A DNA stretch of 64,000 bases from Prevotella melaninogenica. Lineage in GTDB: Bacteria > Bacteroidota > Bacteroidia > Bacteroidales > Bacteroidaceae. This document shows, piece by piece, positions 53,503 to 61,819 of this stretch (positions are counted from its first letter, which is position 1; every line of letters begins with the position of its first letter). Both the position numbers and the translations under genes were made by a program. Under the pieces are notes generated by a model. The model ran no database searches and was not told the DNA's origin. It saw only the letters and a program-made list of their open reading frames with translations. The stretch is taken from NCBI RefSeq assembly GCF_018128065.1, contig NZ_CP072360.1:438501-502500 (forward strand). Direction: 5' to 3'.

Positions 53503-54657
53503 ATGAAGTATAAAATCGGTAACATTTTAGTAGCAGGCATTGCGATTGTAGGACTTGCTGTATTGGCAAGTTGTACGGGAGAAAAGTTCCATGTGATAGG
53601 TTCTATTGCAAATGCAAAGGATTCTTTACTCTATTTTGAACATAATGGACTTGATGGTTTCTCAACTGTTGACTCTGTAAAACTCGATGAGAAGGGCGCT
53701 TTTTCATTCTCTGGTGATAAGGCTGATAATCCTGAGTTCTATCGTCTTCGTATTGCTGGACAGATTATTAATATCGGTATCGATTCTACTGAGACGGTTG
53801 ATGTAAAGGCTACTTATCCACAGATGGCTACCGATTACACGGTGAAGGGTTCTTATGAAAACGAAAAGATCAAAGAGTTAGCACTGAAACAGATTGACCT
53901 ACAAGCTCGTTGTCAGTCTATCTTTGCAGAGCGTCCTGACCTTGCTGACTCAATTATCACCGTGTTGATGAATGACTACAAGCAGGATGTATCACGCAAC
54001 TATATCTTTAAGGAGCCTATGCGTGCTTATAGTTACTTTGCTTTGTTCCAGTATATCGTTATTGGTAATCAGGCACATTTAATCTTTGACCCATCTCGCG
54101 ACGTGGCTGATAATAAGGTGTTCGGTGCTGTTGCAACGAGTTGGGATACTTATTATCCTGATTCAAAACGTACGCAGAACCTACATAATATTACTATTAA
54201 GGGTATGAAGGATGAACGTATTGTAAAGGCACAGAATCAACCCGTAGAGTTGGAAGCGAAAGAGTTGGGTGTCGTTGACCTTCCTTTGCGTGATAATCGT
54301 GGTGTAGAACGACATCTGACTGATTTGAAAGGTAAGGTCGTTTTACTCGACTTCCATGTCTTCGCTGCAAAAGGTTCTACGGAATATATCATGCAGCTGC
54401 GTGACCTTTATAATAAGTACCATGACCGTGGATTAGAGATCTATATGGTTTCATTGGATGACAATGCCCATTTCTGGAAGGAGCAGGTGGCTAATCTCCC
54501 TTGGATTAATGTTTATGACGATAGGGGTATCAGTCAGGCTTACACGGCTCCTGCACAGACAGTCCCAATCATTTACCTCATAGATCGTGGTAATAACATA
54601 GTGAAGAACCCTTCACAGATTCAGAATCTTGGAGAGGAAATAGAGAAGCTGCTGTAA
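53503..54657 (+). CDS. DUF4369/thioredoxin-fold lipoprotein lacking CxxC
   Basis: 384 residues with a lipoprotein signal ending LAVLASC. The N-terminal DUF4369-like domain (KFHVIGSIANAKDSLLYFEH, LDEKGAFSFSGD) covers about 30-115. A linker helix follows, then a TlpA/AhpC-type thioredoxin fold from about 270 (DLKGKVVLLDFHVFAAKGST, YMVSLDDNAHFWKEQ, TVPIIYLIDRGNNIVKNP). The position of the WCxPC centre reads FHVFAAKGS, with no cysteines, so it cannot be a normal disulfide oxidoreductase. Monocistronic. Confidence 0.85.
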   Translation: MKYKIGNILVAGIAIVGLAVLASCTGEKFHVIGSIANAKDSLLYFEHNGLDGFSTVDSVKLDEKGAFSFSGDKADNPEFYRLRIAGQIINIGIDSTETVDVKATYPQMATDYTVKGSYENEKIKELALKQIDLQARCQSIFAERPDLADSIITVLMNDYKQDVSRNYIFKEPMRAYSYFALFQYIVIGNQAHLIFDPSRDVADNKVFGAVATSWDTYYPDSKRTQNLHNITIKGMKDERIVKAQNQPVELEAKELGVVDLPLRDNRGVERHLTDLKGKVVLLDFHVFAAKGSTEYIMQLRDLYNKYHDRGLEIYMVSLDDNAHFWKEQVANLPWINVYDDRGISQAYTAPAQTVPIIYLIDRGNNIVKNPSQIQNLGEEIEKLL

Positions 54658-54731
54658 AAGTTGAGGCTTCTACGAATATGTCAAAACTTAATTAGTCCGT
54701 TTATATCGTATAAATCGAATATAAGGCATAA

Positions 54732-54764
54732 TAAAAGAGGGATGCGCATCACATCCCTCTTTTA
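54732..54764. terminator. Bidirectional terminator
   Basis: TAAAAGAGGGATG pairs perfectly with CATCCCTCTTTTA around a 7-nt loop, between convergent genes. Confidence 0.85.
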
Positions 54765-54814
54765 TTTTAATGATTAACCAAATTCTAATACGAAAGTCTG
54801 TTCTTTCTATATTA

Positions 54815-55903
54815 TTAATTCCAGAAGTTGTCGTCTAACTTTTCTTCTACAGCCTGTTCTATATCGTCTTCAAGGTTGCAGAAGAAGTCAATGCCAATAC
54901 GGTGCTGAAGCTCTTTTATAGTAATAAATTCGGTCTTACTTTTTTTATAGTGAGGAGACCAAATACCGAGGGCGCGATAGGTTTTTGTTTTTTTGTCGTA
55001 GGCAAGCAGTGCCATATAGAAGAATTTAGGTACGATGCCAGGGAACTTAGGTACAACAGACTTGCCCTCTTTCTCTGCCATTTCTATTAAATCAGTTTGC
55101 TTACAGATATACTCTTCTTTATCGATAGTAGCCCCTTTCACAACATAGAGCGTATCACATTTGCCAGCCCATATACGTACCTTATCTTCAAGTATCTGCC
55201 ATACACCACCATTGTGTCCTTGTATTTGAGGTTGCATGTTACTTAAATAGAATGTTTGGACATTCTGTTCGGTTGAGTAACGTCTGTCATTTGATGGGCA
55301 AAGGTGTCCACGAGTAAAACCACTTCCTGAATAGTCTTTGAGAGAAGTCTGTTCGTTCTCAGGGATGTCTGGATCTGGTTTAAACTTATTATGTCGTGGG
55401 GCATTTTTCTGTAGGAGAATATCATACATTTGATAACAAGACCAACGGTTTGCTTTAAGATTAACATCCCACTCTAATGAGTAGTTAACCAATCTTCCTC
55501 GTGCTCCTTCCGTGGTATAATGGGTAACTTCGTAGGTTTTATTTGTACCTTGATAAAAACGCGGGAACTCCAAGCGCCATCCCTCAGGATTCCTTTTTAA
55601 GTCATCCTCCGTATTACGATTGGCATTCTTGTTTGTTGGGTCTGGCGTTGGGGTAGGAGTGGAGTCCTCGGTTATTGTATATTCAATCTGAGAAAAGAGG
55701 AAGTCCTTCGAAACCGTTTCATTTTTAGGATAGATTTTGATACCAACTCCTTTAATTATTCGAGTACTATCAATGGTTTCACCCATGATGTAGGTATGTA
55801 CTTCGCCACGTTTAGTAGTGATGGTAATTGTCTGTTTCTTGTTTTGTGCTGTAGCTGCTGCGCTAAGGAAGAATAATATCAAAATAAAAATATTCTTTTT
55901 CAT
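54815..55903 (-). CDS. Secreted DNA/RNA non-specific endonuclease (NUC1 family)
   Basis: 362 residues with a signal peptide (MKKNIFILILFFLSAAATAQ), a Pro/Thr linker (TEDSTPTPTPDPT) and the nuclease domain from about residue 125. The catalytic motif is SGSGFTRGHLCPSNDR (DRGH-type, with Thr in place of Asp and the His kept), and YLSNMQPQIQGHNGGVWQ carries the metal-binding Asn. It degrades DNA and RNA outside the cytoplasm. It has no obvious T9SS C-terminal domain. It starts 13 bp after the short peptide gene, the third member of the cassette. Confidence 0.9.
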   Translation of the reverse strand: MKKNIFILILFFLSAAATAQNKKQTITITTKRGEVHTYIMGETIDSTRIIKGVGIKIYPKNETVSKDFLFSQIEYTITEDSTPTPTPDPTNKNANRNTEDDLKRNPEGWRLEFPRFYQGTNKTYEVTHYTTEGARGRLVNYSLEWDVNLKANRWSCYQMYDILLQKNAPRHNKFKPDPDIPENEQTSLKDYSGSGFTRGHLCPSNDRRYSTEQNVQTFYLSNMQPQIQGHNGGVWQILEDKVRIWAGKCDTLYVVKGATIDKEEYICKQTDLIEMAEKEGKSVVPKFPGIVPKFFYMALLAYDKKTKTYRALGIWSPHYKKSKTEFITIKELQHRIGIDFFCNLEDDIEQAVEEKLDDNFWN

Positions 55904-55916
55904 ATTTAATCATCTT

Positions 55917-56123
55917 TTAGTTTAGGTTGTTATTATTGTCTGTACTCCATAGATTAGGCTTTGCGCATCCGCTTTCCCAAGTATTACCAGAACCGTGATC
56001 TTGATCTGTATTTATTTTTGTTCCACTCTGGTTTACATCCTTTCTATTACTGTTCATAATAAAGTTGGTAGTCTCAGATTGGATATTAATGATAGTAGGA
56101 TAAATATAGTTCTTTTTCTTCAT
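55917..56123 (-). CDS. Short peptide gene paired with T9SS cargo, second copy
   Basis: 68 residues beginning MKKKNYIYPTIINIQSETTN. The tail is Asn/Asp/Gly-rich with HGSGNTWESGCAKPNLW near the C-terminus. It shares the M-K-[K/R]-x-Y-I-x-P-x-I start with the 63-residue protein at 25290-25481, although the rest differs. No signal peptide. It lies 16 bp after the (interrupted) cargo gene and 13 bp before the nuclease gene. Function unknown; a secreted peptide or partner of the cargo is possible. Confidence 0.65.
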   Translation of the reverse strand: MKKKNYIYPTIINIQSETTNFIMNSNRKDVNQSGTKINTDQDHGSGNTWESGCAKPNLWSTDNNNNLN

Positions 56124-56139
56124 AATAATGTATTCTTTA

Positions 56140-57454
56140 TTAGTTTATGATTAGTTTATGTCCATTCGCAATATAGATTCCCTTTGGCAGGTTATTAATA
56201 CTATTGCCCATGTACTGCCCATTGAGGTTATACACCTTATTTTGAGTTGGCGTTGAAAATACTTCCCTATTATTAATACCTGTCGTTTCACCAAAGAAGG
56301 CTATTTTGGCTCCAGTTGTGGCTGGTACGCGGTAAAAGGCACGTAATCCCTTTAGGAGATTAGCCTTATTATCTGAACTCGATGGATAGTAAAGGTTACC
56401 ATTTTTGGCAAGAAAGCGTTCTGTCTTGTTGAGGGCAAGTTTTGTTGGCTTGTAGGTTGCCACAAAGCAGAATTGTCCATCGTCTGATTTGATTGTCTGT
56501 GCTTCTGTCGCTTTGAGTTTCACTCCCTCAAAGGTTGGGTTCTCTATGTCCCATTTAACAATATAAGGGATACCTGCTTCAATTCTGTTCTGTTCATTTT
56601 CAAATATCATGGTGCTACCTTCAACGTTTCCTGTGAACTTAGCAATTTCAACACCTTTCAAATAATTGTCTTCTATATCGAAAGGGATGGAAAAGGTGTT
56701 CCAATGTGTTGCAGAGAGTGTACGCTTCAGGCGAACAGCGGCATCTATGATGTCATTTTGAGGTGATACAAATCCCTTTTCATCATCAATGACGAAGACA
56801 ACTGCGCGCTGCCCATTTTGATACATTGGGTTGATTTCATGCTTTGCACCATTAGGTATTGCAATACCTGCAAGGTCAATAATAGCTCCGTTATAAGGCT
56901 TTGTATATTTATCTTTGCTGGCAGTACTGTTGAAACGATTGTTAATGACAATTCCCTCTTGTGTGGTGAGTTGCTCGTTAGTGATACTTAGATTCTTTAA
57001 AAGAACCCAATCAGCGATACTATTGGTATATTCAGTAGCTTCTATTTCTTTAGGCTGTACCTCTTTCTCTGTTACAGGGGCTGCAATGATAAGATATGCT
57101 GTGTTAGTCTTACCACTGATAGCCTTAAAATGTGGAACTCCATTCTCTAATACATATTCACCAGTAATTTGTCCTGCTAAATGTTGATTGCATGCAAAGG
57201 GGATATTTGGTTTGATACCGTAAAAGCATACAGCTCCAGTGTTGTCACGTATGTATGCCTCCTGTGTGTCGCCAGTACCATAAACATGGAGTACACGAGC
57301 CATACTACCATTATTGCCATCGGTGAAGCTGAGTGTAGCATAGCTTCCGCTTTCTAAGGCTTTAAGTTCTTTGATGCTCTTTACCTTGGCAATAGGCTTT
57401 GCTGGCTTCGCACTTGAATAGGTGATTCTTATGGTTTTGATATAATTAGCTTTA
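56140..57454 (-). pseudogene. 3' part of a T9SS cargo gene split by an insertion sequence
   Basis: Encodes about 437 residues in frame from the target site to the stop. It has an OB-like repeat region (ARVLHVYGTGDTQEAYIRDN), TLSATHWNTFSIPFDIED-type surface-protein repeats and a T9SS C-terminal domain (KVYNLNGQYMGNSINNLPKG, then IYIANGHKLIIN). The apparent frame starting at 57468 uses a GTG inside the insertion sequence end and is unlikely to be exported, lacking a signal peptide. Removing the insertion and one target copy joins it in frame to 59111-59568, restoring a protein of about 587 residues. Confidence 0.85.
57446..57454 (+). repeat. Target site duplication, left copy
   Basis: TTAGCTTTA, identical to 59111-59119 on the other side of the insertion sequence. 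Confidence 0.85.
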
Positions 57455-59110
57455 CTAAAGTTTCCCACCCCTCTATTTTATGGGTATTTCAACCAAACTG
57501 CTTTGCGAATACCCATGAATGTGAGCCGTTAACACTTGTCTAAAATATGTTTACGGTTGTGAGCTTTTCTTGTTGCCTGTCTTCCAATGCTTTGACCATA
57601 ATCTCAAAGTTGTTCCGCATTTCTGAGTCGGTGACTATTAACTGCCCTATCTCACTAACAGAGAACCCAAGAACGTCACAAAGAGTAGCAAGCAACCTCT
57701 CTATGCACTTCAGCACACGATGCCATAACGTAAGTGCCATGACATCTTCTTCCATGTCAGCAAACAATTCACCCATGGTCTCATACTTTGACATCCGTTT
57801 TTCTAACGACATCACGATATATGTAATGTAGCAGAGCGTTGCATCAGCAATCTGACCATCAAAGTCTCTCCCCATGTATGAGCCGAGTCCGAGATGTCCC
57901 TTTGTCTCCTTGTTGACCACTTCAATGTTCCATCGTATCTGGTATAACTCGAAGGCACGCACAAAGCTTATCGATAGATCCGTACTAAGCATGATATTCC
58001 AAGTCTGTCGACGTCCATATCTAATCAGGTATATCCTGACTGGTATATTCCCCAAACAACCCCTCAACTCAATGTACTGACACTTGTACTTTCGGCAGCA
58101 TTTGGTACGTCTTGCATACATTGCTACGAGCTCAGCGGCATTGTGTCGCTTATTCTCCACAAAGTACTTTGTCTTTCCCATCTTTGCAAGACCAATGTAG
58201 TGTATAGCTCCGTTGCCTACTCTCCTGATTTCCTCAATGAACTTCTCGCAGGCAAACCAACTATCCGCCAAGGCATAATGGGGATGAATACCACTCTTCC
58301 ACATGCGCTGGAGCATCCTTATGGCTGAGTCCATCTTGCTCATACCGCACTCTTGATTCCGCTCATACGCTGGGCTCTCTTTCATGCGTCTCTTGGAGAA
58401 TCTGCTGCGGAGTGCCTTCTTGCCAAGTCCACCGTCCCCTTTCTTTCCTAATTCCTCATGGATGGAGAAGTCGAACGGCAGAGAGGACTTACCATCGAAG
58501 AACAGGCACAAAAGAAGCTTGTAGCCTAGGACATAGTTCATTCGCACATGGTCAAAAACCTTGGTGATATGCTCAAACTTCTTACCAGTCTTTTCCAAGG
58601 TTGTATCGTCAAATATGACACAGGAGTTTTCGCTCTCTGTCTGAATGCCATTCTTCCGGAGAATGCATTCAAAACGAAGAACAGTATAGCTAAGCAAACG
58701 ACGCCAATTCATTGTCTGCCTGATCATCATACGATAATAGCAGTTCTTTCCAGTGGTGAGAAGATGGTAGAAATTCTTCTTGTATATGGAGTGTATCGTC
58801 TCACCATTAATACGGAAAAGACAAAGGGAAAGAATCAGTTGAACAGCGGAGATACCATCGTGTTTCTCCAAAGAAAGCCTACAGAGTAGACGTCCAAGAC
58901 CAAATTTTGAGAAAAGTGAGAGAATATCGCTATTCATCTTACTTTTAACACTTAAAAGCTTGGATATCTCGCTTAAATTGTCTAATTTTGCATCCATAAC
59001 AGTTACTCTTTAATTTATTGATAATCAATGTAATAAAGCACTACAAAGTTACCAATAATTATTGAGAAACTGTTATTTTAAGCCAACTTTTTGAGGGTGG
59101 GAGACTTTAG
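57455..59110 (-). mobile_element. Complete IS4-type insertion sequence, 1656 bp
   Basis: The ends CTAAAGTTTCCCACCC (57455-57470) and GGGTGGGAGACTTTAG (59095-59110) are inverted repeats with one mismatch in 16. Outside them is a 9-bp direct duplication TTAGCTTTA. The element carries one transposase gene. The perfect duplication and intact transposase point to a recent insertion. Confidence 0.93.
57540..58997 (-). CDS. IS4-superfamily DDE transposase
   Basis: 485 residues. The first Asp is in CVIFDDTTLEKTG (about 127), the second in YALADSWFACEKF (about 245), and the Glu lies in the YREK signature YQIRWNIEVVNKETK (Y-2-R-3-E-6-K exactly spaced). It cuts and pastes the surrounding element. The frame is intact, with no internal stop, so it is probably active. 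The exact IS subgroup cannot be named from sequence alone. Confidence 0.92.
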   Translation of the reverse strand: MDAKLDNLSEISKLLSVKSKMNSDILSLFSKFGLGRLLCRLSLEKHDGISAVQLILSLCLFRINGETIHSIYKKNFYHLLTTGKNCYYRMMIRQTMNWRRLLSYTVLRFECILRKNGIQTESENSCVIFDDTTLEKTGKKFEHITKVFDHVRMNYVLGYKLLLCLFFDGKSSLPFDFSIHEELGKKGDGGLGKKALRSRFSKRRMKESPAYERNQECGMSKMDSAIRMLQRMWKSGIHPHYALADSWFACEKFIEEIRRVGNGAIHYIGLAKMGKTKYFVENKRHNAAELVAMYARRTKCCRKYKCQYIELRGCLGNIPVRIYLIRYGRRQTWNIMLSTDLSISFVRAFELYQIRWNIEVVNKETKGHLGLGSYMGRDFDGQIADATLCYITYIVMSLEKRMSKYETMGELFADMEEDVMALTLWHRVLKCIERLLATLCDVLGFSVSEIGQLIVTDSEMRNNFEIMVKALEDRQQEKLTTVNIF

Positions 59111-59119
59111 TTAGCTTTA
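59111..59119 (+). repeat. Target site duplication, right copy
   Basis: TTAGCTTTA, the partner of 57446-57454. Confidence 0.85.
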
Positions 59120-59568
59120 TTAGCTGTAAAGGTTACTGACTCTGTGGGTATACCATTGTCAGTCCATTCAACTCCATTAATTTTTCCTGTGTTACATTTG
59201 CTTTCCAATGTTCCTGTAAAAGCAATGTTTGTAATCTGCTGTCCAGTTGGTACTGTGAAAGTAATGCTACCACCATTTTTGTAGAAACGCAGGTCGGTTT
59301 GATCTCCAACTCTCCATATGCGAGTTGCTGTTTTTGCACTTGTGCATCTCATAGTAACTTTATTGATAGAGTATTCTCTATCTTCTAAGTTAGTACTTCT
59401 TTTCTTTTCATTTTCCTTACCCTTACCCTCACCTTTTTCAGGTTTATTAATTCCTAATGCATTGAGTCCTTCGTCAGAAGAAAAATCAAAAGTAACAGTG
59501 TCTGCAAGTACCCGCAATGGCGATATTAAAACAAACGTTAGTACTAAAATGTGTAAAAAATGTTTCAT
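59111..59568 (-). pseudogene. 5' part of the split T9SS cargo gene
   Basis: About 153 residues from ATG 59568 with a signal peptide (HFLHILVLTFVLISPLRVLA), then TVTFDFSSDEGLNALGI, a Lys/Glu-rich insert and a beta-sandwich-like stretch (GGSITFTVPTGQQITNIAFTG). It ends SVTFTANKAN, where the insertion sequence end supplies a TAA stop (59107-59109). The fragment keeps the export signal but lost the T9SS sorting domain. An upstream in-frame ATG at 59652 lies at the promoter and is not used here. Confidence 0.85.
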
Positions 59569-59649
59569 GCTTTTTGTATAAATAGTATATTGGTTTTTGT
59601 TGTCGTATATGAGGTAAAGTATATATTTTAGGTTTATATGTTTGGTCTG

Positions 59650-59657
59650 CAAAGTTA
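59650..59657 (-). promoter_or_regulatory. -7 box for the split cargo gene
   Basis: TAACTTTG on the minus strand; a CAAA (TTTG on the minus strand) lies 23 bp further upstream. Leader of about 75 nt to ATG 59568. Confidence 0.5.
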
Positions 59658-59760
59658 ATACTTTTTTTACACATATAGATCAAATGAAGTAGAATGTTTC
59701 ATTGTGTAATAGATTTTGCACATGATAGGGTAGAATATGATACCTACTATTGCATGAAAT

Positions 59761-59793
59761 GAAAAAAGGGACACATACCGTGTCCCTTTTTTC
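59761..59793. terminator. Bidirectional terminator downstream of ispF
   Basis: GAAAAAAGGGACAC pairs perfectly with GTGTCCCTTTTTTC around a 5-nt loop. Confidence 0.85.
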
Positions 59794-59900
59794 ATTTAAC
59801 AACCAATGTCGTTATATATTGTTCTGTTCAAGCACTGATAATTGATCAGTCCTTATGTAGATTCTCTATGTAGAATATTCTGCATTACGTTTTTGTACGC

Positions 59901-60404
59901 TTATTCCTTCACAATCATGCAGACTGCGTATGCAGCCATACCTTCTTCACGTCCAACGAAACCCATATGTTCAGAAGTAGTAGCTTTAATAGATACGGCA
60001 TCAATGTCACAGCCGATAATCTCTGCCAGACATTCGCACATAGCAGGGATATGTGGGTTTATCTTTGGGCGTTCTGCACATACGGTTGCATCAATGTTTC
60101 CTACACGATAGCCCTTTGTTGCCAAGAGGTCAATGGTCTTGCGAAGAATGACCTTTGAGTCCATATCGAGCGTATCAGCAGAGGTGTCGGGGAAATGATA
60201 ACCAATATCGCGCATATTAGCAGCACCGAGTAGGGCATCACAGATAGCGTGAATGAGTACGTCAGCATCACTGTGTCCAAGGAGTCCAAGGGTATGCTCA
60301 ATTTTGATACCACCTAAATATAGGTCACGTCCTTCAACGAGTTTGTGTACGTCGTATCCCATTCCGACACGGAAAGATGGGATGGATAGGGTAGAATTGC
60401 TCAT
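59901..60404 (-). CDS. ispF: 2-C-methyl-D-erythritol 2,4-cyclodiphosphate synthase
   Basis: 167 residues. The zinc site is RVGMGYDVHKL near residue 15 (Asp and His), then LLGHSDADVLIHAICDALLGA near 45, and the C-terminal SIKATTSEHMGFVGREEGMA. It closes the cyclodiphosphate ring in the non-mevalonate isoprenoid pathway. It is downstream of porU and porV on the same strand, an arrangement known from Porphyromonas; no functional link to secretion is implied. Confidence 0.95.
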   Translation of the reverse strand: MSNSTLSIPSFRVGMGYDVHKLVEGRDLYLGGIKIEHTLGLLGHSDADVLIHAICDALLGAANMRDIGYHFPDTSADTLDMDSKVILRKTIDLLATKGYRVGNIDATVCAERPKINPHIPAMCECLAEIIGCDIDAVSIKATTSEHMGFVGREEGMAAYAVCMIVKE

Positions 60405-60544
60405 AATAATGGGGACCTTCCCAGGCTCTTCTAAGGTAGAGGATGTTTTATGCAGGGGATAGGTTCTTATTGGTTTATATTAAAAGTCTTATAATACTTA
60501 TGTAAAGAAGATTACTATCAAGAATTTGGCTAATGGTAGTAATT

Positions 60545-60582
60545 ACTCCCCTCCCTTTGGGGGAGGGGTTGGGGGAGGGGCC
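60545..60582. repeat. Family E GC-rich palindrome between porV and ispF
   Basis: CCCCTCC-CTTTGG-GGGAGGGG core with a TTGGGGGAGGGG extension, 11 bp after the porV stop codon. Confidence 0.75.
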
Positions 60583-60592
60583 AGTTGTTTGT

Positions 60593-61759
60593 TTACCTTC
60601 TCTTAAACAGATCCTTGATACCATCCATATCAAATGTGAGAGAGAAGCGGAGGGTTTGATCAAGTGGATTGTTTTTGGCGGTTGCGATGACATATCCAGC
60701 GTCAAGAGCGAAGACATTCATCTTAAAACCTGCACCCACGGTGAAGTACTTACGGTTACCTTTGTTCTCGCTTTCGTGATGATAACCAGCACGGAGTGAG
60801 AACTTATCGTTATAGGTGTATTCTGCACCTAAGCTCCACTGTATCTCCTGTAACTCCTCTGAAGCACCATTAGGCGCATCACCGAAGCTCTTGAAGATAC
60901 CAGAGATAGACGATACGTCATAGTATTCCTTCTGAAGGCGGTTATCATAATCAACCTGTGATTCGTCTGCCTTGCGCTTTGGATAGGTAGGAACCAGCAA
61001 CTTATTGGCATCAGCAGCAATGGTAAAACGGTTGAACTCATCGATAGGTATCATCAACGATGCACCTAAACGAAGGTTGGTTGGAATGAACTCAGAACGA
61101 TTGTCACCACCGAAAGTAATCTTTGAACCGATGTTAGAGATATTCATACCTAAACCTAACTGGCACTCACGCTCACCAATATTGATATAGTTCTGATAAT
61201 AGCAAGACAAGTCGGCAGCAAAGGCAGAACCCGGTGCGGTATCATCTGTATAATTATAAGTAAGGTCAGAGTAAATCCAACGTACTGCTGCACCCAAAGA
61301 GAAATGCTCACTTAACATCAGAGAGTAGGCAACGTCCATAGACATCTCGTAAGGGTTAATGGTCATATTAGACCCATCAGTCATCTGTACTTCACCCAAA
61401 GAGAAGTAACGCATAGAAGCTGAGACAGCACTATAGTCACCAATGCGATAGTAACCAGCAAGGTAAGCTAAGTCAATGTCGCTCACTAATTGGCGAAGCC
61501 AAGGGGTATAGTTCAGTGACACACCTGCACGCGAGATGTTAAAAGGATATTTGGCAGGGTTCCAATACTGTGAGTTCACATCTGGATCAGTTGCTGCACC
61601 AACGTCACCCATACCTGCAGCACGTGCATCAGGGGCGATAGTCTGTGAGGTTACTGATGTGTTGACTGGGTTAAAGATATCCTTCTTCTCCTGCGCAAAA
61701 GTGGTTGATGAAGCAAGAATGGTCAGTGAGAAGATGGCAATTCGAAGCTTATTAATCAT
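60593..61759 (-). CDS. porV: T9SS outer membrane shuttle protein PorV
   Basis: 388 residues with a signal peptide (RIAIFSLTILASSTTFAQ). The family opening is APDARAAGMGDVGAATDPDV then SQYWNPAKYPF, followed by a FadL-like beta-barrel ending LRFSLTFDMDGIKDLFKRR. PorV takes T9SS cargo from the translocon and presents it to the PorU sortase. It starts 60 bp after porU on the same strand. The cargo proteins at 25496 and 56140-59568 are likely clients. Confidence 0.93.
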   Translation of the reverse strand: MINKLRIAIFSLTILASSTTFAQEKKDIFNPVNTSVTSQTIAPDARAAGMGDVGAATDPDVNSQYWNPAKYPFNISRAGVSLNYTPWLRQLVSDIDLAYLAGYYRIGDYSAVSASMRYFSLGEVQMTDGSNMTINPYEMSMDVAYSLMLSEHFSLGAAVRWIYSDLTYNYTDDTAPGSAFAADLSCYYQNYINIGERECQLGLGMNISNIGSKITFGGDNRSEFIPTNLRLGASLMIPIDEFNRFTIAADANKLLVPTYPKRKADESQVDYDNRLQKEYYDVSSISGIFKSFGDAPNGASEELQEIQWSLGAEYTYNDKFSLRAGYHHESENKGNRKYFTVGAGFKMNVFALDAGYVIATAKNNPLDQTLRFSLTFDMDGIKDLFKRR

Positions 61760-61819
61760 TCTGTTTTAATTGGGTTGCTTGTTAATTGTTTCTATATGGA
61801 TTGAAACGTTCTTCTTCTG

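Noticed and set aside
56140..57468. A separate 442-residue gene starting with GTG at 57468
   Set aside because: The first codons derive from the insertion sequence end, and there is no signal peptide. It is the 3' part of the split cargo gene.
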